Below, piece by piece: positions 1-8,968 of a stretch of DNA of 64,000 bases. The first letter of the stretch is position 1, and the number at the start of each line of letters is the position of its first letter. The notes below the pieces were generated by a model. That model worked only from the letters and a program-made list of their open reading frames with translations, was not told the origin of the DNA and searched no databases. The DNA comes from CAVZCK01 sp963798805 (GTDB lineage Bacteria; Pseudomonadota; Alphaproteobacteria; Rhizobiales; Rhodomicrobiaceae), in the NCBI GenBank assembly GCA_963798805.1, contig CAWCVC010000010.1, positions 558,001-622,000 of the forward strand, written 5' to 3'. Both the position numbers and the translations under genes were made by a program.

Positions 1-672
1 ATTACCGGCCGTCTCGCTGACGCGCTGTCCGAGCTTTACTTCCTCTGCTGCATGCTGAAGCGCTTCGAGGACGATGGCGAGCCGCAGTCGGACCGCCTGA
101 TCCTCGACTATTGCGCCCAGAATACGCTGAGCCGCTTCTACGCTTCGCTATCTCGCGTGATCGGCAATTTCCCCAATCCGATCGTTGCCGCCTTGATGCG
201 CATCTGCGTCTTCCCGCTCGGCAATCATGCAACGCCCGCCAGGGACAGGAGCGCCAAGAAGGTCGTCTCCCTGGTCCTGGAGCCGACCGCGACGCGCGAC
301 AGGCTCACCCGCGAGATCTTCGTCAGCCACGACCCGAACGACACTCAGGGCGTGCTGGAGGCGGCGTTCGCCAAGGTCATCGAGACCGAGGACGCCAATC
401 ACAAGCTGGAGCGGGCGGTCCGGCAGAGAACGGTTCACCGCTTCCTCGGCAACGACTTCATCGCCGAGGCGGTGCAGAAAGGCATCGTCACGCCCGAGGA
501 GGGCGAGAGGCTGCGCGAGCGCGAGACGCTGGTTGCGAAAGTCATCGCGGTCGACCATTTCGATCCGGATGAGATCACGCACAAGAGCGCCATCGGCCAC
601 AATTCGCGGCCCGCGAGCGCTTTCGACAAGCCGCCCCATAGCGAGGGCGGCGAAATCCACGCGGCGGAATAG
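1..672 (+). CDS. Acyl-CoA dehydrogenase, C-terminal part (gene begins before the window)
   Basis: The reading frame is open from base 1 and the first residues (ITGRLADALSELY) belong to the middle of a protein, so the 5' end lies outside the window. About 223 residues remain. The phrase GRLADALSELYF...LKRFEDDG is typical of the C-terminal extension (DUF1974) of FadE-type acyl-CoA dehydrogenases, which carry out the first, FAD-dependent step of fatty-acid beta-oxidation. It sits 12 bases before a FadJ-like gene and two genes before a thiolase, which supports a role in the same pathway and one operon. The catalytic core is not visible, so substrate chain length cannot be judged. Confidence 0.85.
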   Translation: MTGRLADALSELYFLCCMLKRFEDDGEPQSDRLILDYCAQNTLSRFYASLSRVIGNFPNPIVAALMRICVFPLGNHATPARDRSAKKVVSLVLEPTATRDRLTREIFVSHDPNDTQGVLEAAFAKVIETEDANHKLERAVRQRTVHRFLGNDFIAEAVQKGIVTPEEGERLRERETLVAKVIAVDHFDPDEITHKSAIGHNSRPASAFDKPPHSEGGEIHAAE

Positions 673-684
673 CGGAGAAAAACC

Positions 685-2706
685 ATGTCCGGTGCGCTTC
701 CGAATTTGAAACACTGGCACTTCGACATCGACTTCGAGAACATTGCCTGGGCGATCTTCGACCAGGCCGGCGAAAGCACCAACACCTTCGGCACGGAGAC
801 CACGCAGGAGCTCGAGCAGATCGTCTCGGCAGCGGAGGATGCGGCCCGGCGCGGCGAGGCCCGCGCGCTGATCTTCCTGTCCGGCAAGGAGAAGGCCTTC
901 ATCGCCGGCGCCGACATCCGCGAGTTCGAGAACCTGACCCGCGAGCGCGATGTCGAGGAGGTCGTCCGGCAGGTCACGGCCCTCTTCAACCGCATCGAGT
1001 CAATGCCGATCCCGGTCATCGCCGGCATTCACGGCTACTGCCTCGGCGGCGGCCTCGAATTCGCTATGGCCTGCCATTACCGCATCGCCACACGCGACGA
1101 CGCGACCCGCCTCGGCCTGCCTGAGGTCAAGCTCGGCCTCATCCCCGGCCTCAACGGCACGGTGCGGATGATCGAGCTGGCCGGACCGCTCGCCGCCATG
1201 CCGGCGATGCTGACCGGCAAGATGCTGCGCCCGAGCGCGGCGCGCGCCATGGGGCTGGTCGACCAGCTCGTGCCGTCGAAGCTGGAGCTGCGCTGGGCCT
1301 GCCGCAAGGCCGCGCTGCAGAAGCGCAAGTCGAAAGGCGCCTCCTGGTCGAAGCGTCTGATGACCCAGACGCCGATCCGCGGCATGCTTGCCGCGCGGAT
1401 GCGCAAGGAGACAGCGGCCAAGGTGCGCGAGGAGCATTACCCGGCGCCCTTCAAGCTGATCGAGCTGTTCGAGCGCTTCGGCGGCGACCGCCGCAGCATG
1501 GCCTTGGCCGAGATGCGCTTCTTCGCACCGCTCATGGTCAGCGACACCTCACGCAATCTGCGCCGCGTCTTCCGCCTCTCCGAAATGCTGAAGAACGAGG
1601 CGCCGAAGAATGGCTTCAAGCCCCAGCGCGTGCATGTCATCGGCGCGGGTACGATGGGCGCCGATATCGCCGCGTGGTGCGTGATCTCCGGAATGGAGGT
1701 CAGCCTGCAGGATGTCTCGCCGGAGGCGGTCGAAAAGGCGCTCGGGCGGGCGAAATCGCTGTTCAAGAAGCGCCTGCGCGGCAGCCTCGAGGTCGATACC
1801 GCCATGGGCCGGCTCTATGCCGACGTCAAAGGTGAGCACATTCCGCGCGCCGATGTCGTCATCGAGGCCATCATCGAGAAGCTCGACGTCAAGCAGAAGG
1901 TGCTCGCAGAAGCCGAAGCGAAGATGAAGCCTGGCACGCTGCTCGCCACCAACACCTCCTCGCTGCCCATCGAGCAGATTGCGGCGGGGCTCGCCGATCC
2001 GGGCCGGCTTATCGGCATCCATTTCTTCAATCCCGTGCCGCAGATGCCGCTGGTCGAAGTCGTGCGCGGTCCGAACAGCCGCGAGGATGTCGTCCGCCAG
2101 GGCTGTGCCTTCGTCACGGCGATCAACAAGTTCCCGCTCATCACCAAAAGCACTCCGGGCTTCCTCGTCAACCGCGTGCTCGCGCCCTACATGTTCGATG
2201 CCATGCGCCGGGTCGAGGAAGGCCAGCCGAAATCGAAGATCGATGCGGCGGCTGAGAAATTCGGCATGCCGATGGGGCCGATCGAGCTGGCCGACACGGT
2301 CGGTCTCGACATCTGCGCCCATGTCGCCGAGGTGCTCGGCAATCCGGCGCCCGAAGGCTCGGAGCTGGCGCGGCTCGTCCGGGACGGCAAGCTCGGCAAG
2401 AAGTCCGGTGAGGGCTTCTATCGCTGGGAGAACGGCAAGCCGCAAAAGGAAATTCCCGAAGGCGGCTATGACCAGGCCGAACTTGCCCGGCTCGGCGAGG
2501 AGCTGGTCAAACCGCTGATCGATGAATGCGAGAAATGCCTCGCCGAAGGCGTCGTCGCCGATGCCGATCATGTCGATGCCGGCGTGATCTTCGGCACCGG
2601 CTTTGCCCCCTTCCGCGGCGGACCGCTGCATTACCGCGCGGCGCAAAAGACATCGAAGCCGGTCACCACGCATAATGCGGCGGCCTCCGCCACGGCAGCC
2701 GAGTAA
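685..2706 (+). CDS. fadJ: Bifunctional enoyl-CoA hydratase / 3-hydroxyacyl-CoA dehydrogenase
   Basis: This 673-residue protein performs steps two and three of beta-oxidation. The N-terminal crotonase domain (about 10-200) has the oxyanion-hole stretch FIAGADIREF and GYCLGGGLE, with candidate catalytic glutamates E125 and E147. The 3-hydroxyacyl-CoA dehydrogenase domain begins with the NAD-binding loop GAGTMG (320-325), and IHFFNPVPQMPLVE supplies the expected catalytic H446. A C-terminal helical domain follows (VNRVLAPYMFDAM onward). It is somewhat shorter than E. coli FadJ. A GGAG ribosome site precedes the ATG. It lies 12 bases after the acyl-CoA dehydrogenase and 12 before the thiolase, so the three are probably co-transcribed. 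FadB-like naming is equally possible. Confidence 0.93.
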   Translation: MSGALPNLKHWHFDIDFENIAWAIFDQAGESTNTFGTETTQELEQIVSAAEDAARRGEARALIFLSGKEKAFIAGADIREFENLTRERDVEEVVRQVTALFNRIESMPIPVIAGIHGYCLGGGLEFAMACHYRIATRDDATRLGLPEVKLGLIPGLNGTVRMIELAGPLAAMPAMLTGKMLRPSAARAMGLVDQLVPSKLELRWACRKAALQKRKSKGASWSKRLMTQTPIRGMLAARMRKETAAKVREEHYPAPFKLIELFERFGGDRRSMALAEMRFFAPLMVSDTSRNLRRVFRLSEMLKNEAPKNGFKPQRVHVIGAGTMGADIAAWCVISGMEVSLQDVSPEAVEKALGRAKSLFKKRLRGSLEVDTAMGRLYADVKGEHIPRADVVIEAIIEKLDVKQKVLAEAEAKMKPGTLLATNTSSLPIEQIAAGLADPGRLIGIHFFNPVPQMPLVEVVRGPNSREDVVRQGCAFVTAINKFPLITKSTPGFLVNRVLAPYMFDAMRRVEEGQPKSKIDAAAEKFGMPMGPIELADTVGLDICAHVAEVLGNPAPEGSELARLVRDGKLGKKSGEGFYRWENGKPQKEIPEGGYDQAELARLGEELVKPLIDECEKCLAEGVVADADHVDAGVIFGTGFAPFRGGPLHYRAAQKTSKPVTTHNAAASATAAE

Positions 2707-2718
2707 GGAGAACAGATC

Positions 2719-4026
2719 ATGATCGGACAATTGCGGCGCGTCGCCGTCATTGGCGGGATTCGCACCCCATTTTGCCGCTCGAACACGGCCTATTCCGAGC
2801 TGAGCAATCTCGATCTGATGACCGCCGCTCTGAACGGGCTCGTCGACAAATATCATCTCGGAGGCGAGCTGATCGACGAAGTCGTGGGCGGCGCCGTCGT
2901 CACCCATGCGAAGGACTTCAACCTCGCCCGCGAAGCAGTCATCGCCACAAAGCTCGATCCGAGGACGCCCGGCGTCACCCTGATGCAGGCTTGCGGCACC
3001 AGCCTTCAGGCGGCTTTGGGAAGCGCAGCGAAAATCGCCAGCGGCCAGATCGAAAGCGCCATCGCGGTCGGCTCCGATACCACGTCGGACGCGCCGGTCG
3101 TGCTGCAGCGCAAACTTGCGCAGCGACTGGCGAAGCTCTCGCGCGCTAAGACCTTCGCCGAGAAGGCCAGCATCTTCATGAAGGGCTTCTCGCCCGCCGA
3201 GCTGGCCCCGATCGCGCCGAGCGTTTCCGAACCGCGCACCGGCCTCTCCATGGGCCAGCATACCGAGCTGATGGCGCAGCAATTCCATATTTCGCGCGCG
3301 GCGCAGGACGAGCTTGCCTATGAGAGCCACAAGAAGGCGGCCAAGGCTTACGAGGAAGGCTTTTTCGACGATCTGATCGTGCCGACTGCAGGCGTCTATC
3401 GCGACAATAATCTGCGCGCCGATATCGACCTCAGCAAAATGGGCACGCTGAAGCCGGCGTTCGAGAAGTCGGAGCGCGGCACGCTGACGGCGGCCAATTC
3501 TACGCCGCTGACCGACGGCGCATCGAGCGTGCTGATCGCCTCGGAGGAATGGGCGGACCGGCATGGGCTGAAGCCGCTCGCCTATCTGACCCATGGCTAT
3601 CACGCCGCGATCGATTTCGTCGGCGGCCAGGGTCTGCTGATGGCGCCGACTATCGCCGTGTCGCGGATGCTCGATCAGGCAGGGCTGACCTTGCAGGATT
3701 TCGATTTCTACGAGATCCACGAGGCGTTCGCCGCCCAGGTGCTGGCGACGCTCCAGGCCTGGGAATCGCCGGAATATTGCAAGGAAGTGCTCGGCAAGGA
3801 CCACCCGCTCGGCAGCATCGACCGCGACAAGCTGAATGTGAAGGGCTCCAGCATCGCGCTCGGCCATCCCTTCGCCGCGACGGGCGGGCGGATTCTGGCG
3901 ACGCTGGCCAAGATTCTGGCTCAGAATGGCGGCGGGCGCGGCCTCATCTCGATTTGCACCGCCGGCGGCATGGGCGTCGCCGCGATCCTCGAAGGCGTCA
4001 GCCCAACCCAGCACACGGTGCATTGA
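2719..4026 (+). CDS. fadI: Acetyl-CoA C-acyltransferase (beta-ketothiolase)
   Basis: This 435-residue thiolase performs the last step of beta-oxidation, cleaving 3-ketoacyl-CoA with CoA. Catalytic residues are visible: nucleophile C92 in MQACGTSLQAA, H383 in ALGHPFAATGGR, and C413 in ICTAGGMG. The length matches FadI-type long-chain thiolases rather than the shorter biosynthetic PhaA type of about 390 residues. A strong AAGGAG site lies just before the ATG. It is the last gene of the fad operon; two GC-rich hairpins follow its stop. PhaA-like activity cannot be excluded, but the operon context favours beta-oxidation. Confidence 0.92.
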   Translation: MIGQLRRVAVIGGIRTPFCRSNTAYSELSNLDLMTAALNGLVDKYHLGGELIDEVVGGAVVTHAKDFNLAREAVIATKLDPRTPGVTLMQACGTSLQAALGSAAKIASGQIESAIAVGSDTTSDAPVVLQRKLAQRLAKLSRAKTFAEKASIFMKGFSPAELAPIAPSVSEPRTGLSMGQHTELMAQQFHISRAAQDELAYESHKKAAKAYEEGFFDDLIVPTAGVYRDNNLRADIDLSKMGTLKPAFEKSERGTLTAANSTPLTDGASSVLIASEEWADRHGLKPLAYLTHGYHAAIDFVGGQGLLMAPTIAVSRMLDQAGLTLQDFDFYEIHEAFAAQVLATLQAWESPEYCKEVLGKDHPLGSIDRDKLNVKGSSIALGHPFAATGGRILATLAKILAQNGGGRGLISICTAGGMGVAAILEGVSPTQHTVH

Positions 4027-4045
4027 GAGCTGCCTCGCTCGCGGC

Positions 4046-4144
4046 GTCCCGGACGGCCGTCAGGCCGAGCCGGGACCCACTCGCGTCTCCGCAATGTTGT
4101 GCGGCGAGGTGAGGCCATTGGGCCCCGGCTCTCACGGCCGGGGC
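4046..4144. repeat. Pair of GC-rich hairpins after the fad operon
   Basis: Two perfect inverted repeats lie between the convergent thiolase and MerR genes: GTCCCGG/CCGGGAC (4046-4076) and GCCCCGGC/GCCGGGGC (4122-4144). No T-run follows either, so they look more like a rhizobial-type dispersed palindromic element than a canonical rho-independent terminator. They could still end transcription from both sides. Confidence 0.45.
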
Positions 4145-4209
4145 GACGCCGCATGTTGGGATTACGCCTTTCGAATCCACGAGGCGCGGCAGGATTGAAA
4201 AACCGCCGC

Positions 4210-4641
4210 CTAAGGCGCGTTCTGCGCCTTGAGCTGCGAAATGCAGAGCGAGCGGATCTCGCCGAGGTCCTTCAGCGCCGCCTCGATGTCCTTCTTCTTG
4301 CCTTCGAGCTCGCCGATCGAAGCCTCGACCTTCTGCAGCAGCAGCCGGGTCTGGGCGATCTGATAGGGGTCGGCGTCGTAGAGATTGAGATATTCCGCAA
4401 TCTCCTCGAGGCTGAAGCCTAGCCGCTTGCCGCGCAGGACGAGCGTCAGCCGCGCCCGGTCGCGCTTCGTATAGATGCGGTTCGAGCCGACACGCTCCGG
4501 CGCCAGCAGACCCTTCGACTCGTAAAAGCGGATAGCTCGCGTCGAAATTCCGAATTGGCCGGCAAGATCGCCGATGCTGTAAAGCATCGCCTTGGCCTTG
4601 GCGGCGCGGGCAGCCGGTTTCGTATCAGCTTTTTGTGCCAT
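4210..4641 (-). CDS. MerR-family transcriptional regulator
   Basis: This 143-residue protein has a winged helix-turn-helix at about residues 20-90 (YSIGDLAGQFGISTRAIRFY, then the wing residues NRIYTKRDRARL) and a C-terminal coiled coil (QTRLLLQKVEASIGELEGKKKDIEAAL). It has no metal-binding cysteine cluster, unlike metal-sensing MerR proteins. It belongs to the subgroup that often controls acyl-CoA catabolism in proteobacteria (LiuR/PsrA-like roles, by family analogy). Its start lies inside the end of the acyl-CoA ligase gene (17-base overlap), so the two are translated from one message. It probably regulates that ligase and the facing fad operon; this is inferred from position only. Confidence 0.88.
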   Translation of the reverse strand: MAQKADTKPAARAAKAKAMLYSIGDLAGQFGISTRAIRFYESKGLLAPERVGSNRIYTKRDRARLTLVLRGKRLGFSLEEIAEYLNLYDADPYQIAQTRLLLQKVEASIGELEGKKKDIEAALKDLGEIRSLCISQLKAQNAP

Positions 4642-6367
4642 CGTTCTTCATTTCGGCGCGAAGCTCCTTCTTGGACAGCTTGCCGATCAGGGTCTTCGGC
4701 AGCTCAGTGCGGAACTCGATTTCCGACGGCATCTCGATCTTGGAGAGTTTCGCCTCGAGGAATTTAAGAATGTCCTGCTTCGTCGCCGTCGTGCCCTGTT
4801 TGAGCTTAACGAAGGCTTTCGGCGCCTCGCCGCGATATTTGTCGGGAATGCCGACGACGGTGACTTCCTCGACGCCGGGAAACTGGTAAATCGCTTCCTC
4901 GATCATGCGCGGATAGACGTTGAAGCCGGAGCAGATGATGATGTCCTTGATCCGGTCGACGATGAAAGTATAGCCCTCGACATCCATAAAGCCGACATCG
5001 CCCGTGCGCATGAATTCGCCGACCATGGTGTCGGCGGTCTCTTTCGGGCGCTGCCAATAGCCCTTCATCACCTGCGGCCCGGCGATGCAGATCTCGCCAT
5101 TCTCCCCGAGCGGAACTTCCTTCGCCGGATCGTCGAGCGAGCGCAGCGAAATCCGCGTGCCCGGCAGGGGGATGCCGATCGAGCCTTCCTTGTTGACGCC
5201 GGCAACCGGATTGCAGCTGGCGGTCGGCGAGGTCTCGGACAGACCATAGCCTTCGACGAGACGGCAGCCGGAGGCCTCTTCGAAACCGCGCCGGACCTCA
5301 ATCGGCAGCGGCGCACCGCCGGAGATGCAGAATTTCAGCGAGGAAATATCGTCCGGGCGCAGACCGGGGGAATTCATCAGCGCCGTGTAGAGGGTCGGCA
5401 CGCCCGGCATCAGCGTCGGCTTCAGCTTGCGGATCAAGGTCAGCGCCTCGCCGATCTCGAAACGCGGCATCAGGATGATCGTCGCCGCGAGCGAAATGCC
5501 GAGATTCATGACCGTCGTCATGGCGAAGACGTGGAAGAACGGCAATATCCCCATCATCACCTCGCCGCCTTTAACGAGATCCGGCGCCCAGAGCGCGTTC
5601 TGCAGCGTGTTGATGTAGAGATTGGCGTGGGTGAGCATTGCCCCCTTGGGGATGCCCGTGGTGCCGCCCGTATATTGGATCACCGCGACGTCGTTCTCGG
5701 GATCGGTGAACACGCTCTCCGGCTTGCCATCATTGTCGATCAGCGCGCGATAGGCGATGACCTCGCCGCTATGCGGCGAGGCTTGCCAGTTGGCGACGTC
5801 CTTGCGCTTGAACAGCTTGAACAGGATCGACTTGAGCCCGGGGAGCAGGCCCGCGAAGGGGCAGACGACCGCCGCGGGGATCGCGCCATTGGCGAGCAGC
5901 GCCTCGACCTTGGGGAACAGCGCGTTCAGGTCGAGCGTCACCATCATCTGGACGCGCGCGTCCTTGGCCTGATGGGCCAGTTCCTCGGCCGTGTAGAGCG
6001 GGTTGAAATTGACGACCGTGCCGCCCGCCTTGAGCACCCCGTAGTAAAAGATGATGTAGGTCGGCGAGTTAGGCAGCAGCAGCCCGACATGGACGCCCTT
6101 GCGTACGCCGCGCTTCTGCAGCCCGGCCGCGACGCGGTTCGCGAGGGCGTTGATTTCGGCATAGGTTACGGTGTTGCCGAGAAAATAGCAGCAATCCCGG
6201 CTGCCATAGGCGGCGGCGGTCTCTTCCAGCAGCGATTGCAAAGGCTTCGCCGCGAGCGGCGCATACCAGTCGACGTCCTTGGGATAGGTTCTGAGCCAAG
6301 GATAGCGGGGCGGCGCCTGGGGCGTCTCAACCCCGTTGACCAGAGCCTCTGAATGGTCCGGGTCCAT
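4625..6367 (-). CDS. fadD: Long-chain fatty-acid--CoA ligase
   Basis: This 580-residue adenylate-forming enzyme activates fatty acids to acyl-CoA through an acyl-AMP intermediate. The ATP-binding loop YTGGTTGIPKG lies at 232-242, followed by the GYGLSETSP motif, the TGDVGFMD hinge region and the DRIKDIIICSGFNVYP motif of FadD enzymes. The C-terminal lysine region (PKTLIGKLSKKELR) is present. The ATG at 6367 is preferred over the upstream frame because GAGGA precedes it and MDPDHSEAL begins the conserved part. The gene overlaps the downstream merR by 17 bases and faces the fadE/fadJ/fadI operon, giving a complete uptake-activation-oxidation set. Confidence 0.92.
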   Translation of the reverse strand: MDPDHSEALVNGVETPQAPPRYPWLRTYPKDVDWYAPLAAKPLQSLLEETAAAYGSRDCCYFLGNTVTYAEINALANRVAAGLQKRGVRKGVHVGLLLPNSPTYIIFYYGVLKAGGTVVNFNPLYTAEELAHQAKDARVQMMVTLDLNALFPKVEALLANGAIPAAVVCPFAGLLPGLKSILFKLFKRKDVANWQASPHSGEVIAYRALIDNDGKPESVFTDPENDVAVIQYTGGTTGIPKGAMLTHANLYINTLQNALWAPDLVKGGEVMMGILPFFHVFAMTTVMNLGISLAATIILMPRFEIGEALTLIRKLKPTLMPGVPTLYTALMNSPGLRPDDISSLKFCISGGAPLPIEVRRGFEEASGCRLVEGYGLSETSPTASCNPVAGVNKEGSIGIPLPGTRISLRSLDDPAKEVPLGENGEICIAGPQVMKGYWQRPKETADTMVGEFMRTGDVGFMDVEGYTFIVDRIKDIIICSGFNVYPRMIEEAIYQFPGVEEVTVVGIPDKYRGEAPKAFVKLKQGTTATKQDILKFLEAKLSKIEMPSEIEFRTELPKTLIGKLSKKELRAEMKNDGTKS

Positions 6368-6613
6368 TTCGTCCTCGTTGCTTGGGCATTTCCTCCGCTG
6401 CGGCCCTGCCGCTAAGACCCGTTCGGGATTATTCGAGTTTTCGGACCCGATGGCAACGTCCCTCAACGCCGATAATGGGGTGCCGCCAGCTCAGTGCAAT
6501 GGTGCTATGATCGAATGCCGCGCTTCGCTTATACGAAATCACCCTCGGCTGACCGGCACTGAGGGGGCCCCAATCCGAGGCGGCGGCGCACTTGTGGGAG
6601 AAGGAGACGCATC

Positions 6614-7111
6614 ATGCTGTTCCCGGACACTTATACCACCATTCATAGCGTGCTGAGCCTCATCGCGCTATTCACAGGTGCGCTAGCCGTTTTGACCTTG
6701 TTCGGCGTGAAATTGCCCGGTCTGGTGACGACGCTTTTTCTTATCACCGCCGTGGCCACCAGTGCGACCGGCTTCGGCTTTGCATTTCACGGCGTGCTGC
6801 CCTCCCATATCGTCGGGGTGATCGCGCTTCTGATCCTGGCCGCCGTCCTTTACGCACGTTACGTGGCGCACCTTGCCGGCGCCTGGAGGTGGATCTATTC
6901 GGTCGGGCTCGTCGCCAGCCTCTACTTGCTGGTTTTCGTCGGCATCGCCCAGGCCTTCGGCAAGATCGCCTCGCTTCATGCACTCGCGCCGACGCAGTCC
7001 GAACCTCCCTTCGCGATCACACAGCTTGTGGTTCTCGCAGTGTTCGTGCTGATAGCGCTCGCGGCGGCGAAACTGTTCCGCCCAGCCGGCGGAGCCTTCG
7101 TCCGCGCCTAA
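6614..7111 (+). CDS. Small four-helix membrane protein
   Basis: This 165-residue protein has four clear hydrophobic segments: about 12-32 (SVLSLIALFTGALAVLTLFG), 38-58, 63-85 and 92-118, with a fifth possible near 140-157 (VVLAVFVLIALAAAKLF). A GGAG site precedes the ATG. It resembles uncharacterised DUF-type inner-membrane proteins of alphaproteobacteria; I recognise no catalytic motif. It lies alone between fadD (divergent) and the acyl carrier protein gene, with about 245 bases upstream where a promoter could sit. Function unknown. Confidence 0.8.
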   Translation: MLFPDTYTTIHSVLSLIALFTGALAVLTLFGVKLPGLVTTLFLITAVATSATGFGFAFHGVLPSHIVGVIALLILAAVLYARYVAHLAGAWRWIYSVGLVASLYLLVFVGIAQAFGKIASLHALAPTQSEPPFAITQLVVLAVFVLIALAAAKLFRPAGGAFVRA

Positions 7112-7399
7112 GCTGTTGATCGGCAAGATCGGCCAAGCTTTCGGCTCCGGCAAGCGGCGTTTTGCTTGAAAGCCGGCGCCCGCCTGCTGCTGGCGGCAGA
7201 AGGTGCGCATGCGTCCTCTGCCGAATTTCCGAGCAACGGTGTCGCCGTCTCTACGCTTGCTAACCAAACCTCACAGGTCCCGGACGAAGCCCTGGACACC
7301 TTTCAATTTTGCGTTTAATTGGGGGGTAATGAAGCTCCCCGGACCGCATCCGGCGAAGGCGGATTTTACTCGCCCTCATGTCAAAGGGGCAGGGAGAGG

Positions 7400-7672
7400 A
7401 TGATGGACGAAGTTGCGAACAAGATCATCGCGATTCTCAAAAAGAACATGAAGGAACCGCCAGAGACGATTTCTCTGGATACCAAGCTGAGCGACCTCGA
7501 GATCGAGTCGCTCGATCTCGCCGTGATCGTCTTCGACATCGAGGACACCTTTGGCATTCAGATCCCCTACAACGCCAATGAGGAAGTGCAGGACTTCGCC
7601 ACGGTCGGATCGGTGGTCGACCGCGTGAAGGCGTTGATCTCCGAAAAAGGCGCTGCGGGGGCGGCTGCCTGA
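7400..7672 (+). CDS. Specialised acyl carrier protein
   Basis: This 90-residue acyl carrier protein has the phosphopantetheine attachment serine S37 in the motif LEIESLDLAVIV. The motif is ESL where housekeeping AcpP has DSL. The helix-II acidic face (DIEDTFGIQIP) and the C-terminal helix VVDRVKALI are typical. An AGGGAGAGG ribosome site favours ATG 7400 (or 7403). The ketosynthase gene follows after 50 bases, so the pair probably makes or elongates a special acyl chain, as AcpXL/FabF systems do for very-long-chain lipid A acids. It is too divergent from AcpXL for me to use that name. Confidence 0.88.
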   Translation: MMDEVANKIIAILKKNMKEPPETISLDTKLSDLEIESLDLAVIVFDIEDTFGIQIPYNANEEVQDFATVGSVVDRVKALISEKGAAGAAA

Positions 7673-7722
7673 TGCACTCCCGCGCCGTCCGGCGCTCATC
7701 CGATCATACATAAAGGCACAAT

Positions 7723-8955
7723 ATGACAGGGCCCAACGGGGCAAGGCGCGTTGTCGTTACCGGCCAGGGCGTGGTGTCTTCGATTGGCATCGGGGTCGAC
7801 CCATTCTGGTCGAACATGCGCCGCGGCGCGTGCGGCATCGCTCCGATCACCAACTTCGAGCATCAGGATCTCTACATCACCATCGCCGGCGAGGTGAAGG
7901 ATTTCCATGCGCGCGAGCGGTGCCCGTCGAAGCCGCTCATGCTCGCCGACCGCTATTCGCAATTTGCCGGCGCCGCTGCCATCGAGGCGATGAAACAGGC
8001 CGGCTTCGATGGCCCGGTATCCGACGGCCATCGCGCTGCATCGATCATCGGCTCGGGGATCGGCGGGCTGGCGACGATCGAAACGGGCTACGTCGATCTC
8101 TTCATCCACAAGAAAAAGGCGACGCATCCGCTGACCCTGCTCCGCAGCATCGGATCCTCCGCCGCGGCCCATGTCAGCATCGAATATGGCATGAAAGGTC
8201 CATGCTTCGGCACGGTGAGCGCCTGCTCGACCGCGGCTCACGCCATTGGCCTCACCTATCAGATGGTTCGCGCCGGGCTGGTCGATATCGGCATTGCCGG
8301 CGCCTCCGAAGCCAGCCTGACCTATGGCTCGATGCGCTCCTGGCAGGCCATGCGCGTGCTGTCGCCGGAAGGCTGCTGGCCGTTCTCGAGGCATCGCAAC
8401 GGCACGGTCCTGGCGGAAGGGGCGGGCCTTCTGGTGCTGGAGGAGCTGGAGCACGCCAAGGCCCGCGGCGCCAGGCCTCTTGCCGAGCTGGTCGGCTTCG
8501 GCATGACGTCCGATGCCGCCGACATGGTCAATCCGTCGATCGAGGGGCCGACCGTCGCCATGCAGCTTGCGCTCGAAGACGCGCGGCTGGCGCCTTCGGA
8601 TATCGACTATATCAACGCGCATGGCACCGCGACGACGGTCAACGACGTCAATGAGACGCGGGCGATCCGGCAGGTCTTTGGCAATGCCGCGGAACGGGTC
8701 TCGGTGTCCTCGACCAAATCGATGCACGGCCATTGCCTGGGCGCGGGCGGCGGCGTCGAAGCGGTCGCCTGCGTCAAGGCAATCGAGGAGAATTTCGTGC
8801 CCGCCACGATCGGCTTCGACGAGCCGGGCGAGGGCTGCGACCTCGATTACACGCCGAATGAGGGCCGCTCGCGCGAGATCAATTACGCCATGTCGAATTC
8901 CTTCGCCTTCGGCGGCCTCAACGCAGTGCTGGTCTTCGGACCGCAGCCGACCTGA
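7723..8955 (+). CDS. Beta-ketoacyl-ACP synthase (FabF-like)
   Basis: This 410-residue condensing enzyme has the KAS I/II triad C168 (TVSACSTAAHA), H300 (INAHGTAT) and H335 (STKSMHGHCLGAGG), and the C-terminal NSFAFGGLNA motif. It elongates an acyl chain using malonyl-ACP. Its gene follows the dedicated acyl carrier protein by 50 bases, which suggests a two-protein elongation module rather than the housekeeping FabF, usually found with acpP and fabG. Sequence alone does not give the product; lipid A acyl chains or another specialised lipid are reasonable guesses. Confidence 0.9.
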   Translation: MTGPNGARRVVVTGQGVVSSIGIGVDPFWSNMRRGACGIAPITNFEHQDLYITIAGEVKDFHARERCPSKPLMLADRYSQFAGAAAIEAMKQAGFDGPVSDGHRAASIIGSGIGGLATIETGYVDLFIHKKKATHPLTLLRSIGSSAAAHVSIEYGMKGPCFGTVSACSTAAHAIGLTYQMVRAGLVDIGIAGASEASLTYGSMRSWQAMRVLSPEGCWPFSRHRNGTVLAEGAGLLVLEELEHAKARGARPLAELVGFGMTSDAADMVNPSIEGPTVAMQLALEDARLAPSDIDYINAHGTATTVNDVNETRAIRQVFGNAAERVSVSSTKSMHGHCLGAGGGVEAVACVKAIEENFVPATIGFDEPGEGCDLDYTPNEGRSREINYAMSNSFAFGGLNAVLVFGPQPT

Positions 8956-8968
8956 TCCGCGGCCCGGC

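Noticed and set aside
1549..4023. Very long open frame (824 codons) on the minus strand opposite the fadJ/fadI genes
   Set aside because: It mirrors the codon bias of the genuine plus-strand genes in GC-rich DNA, has no domain and no ribosome site.
4592..6352. 586-codon plus-strand frame opposite fadD
   Set aside because: A shadow of the ligase gene; composition rich in Arg, Asp and His with no recognisable family.
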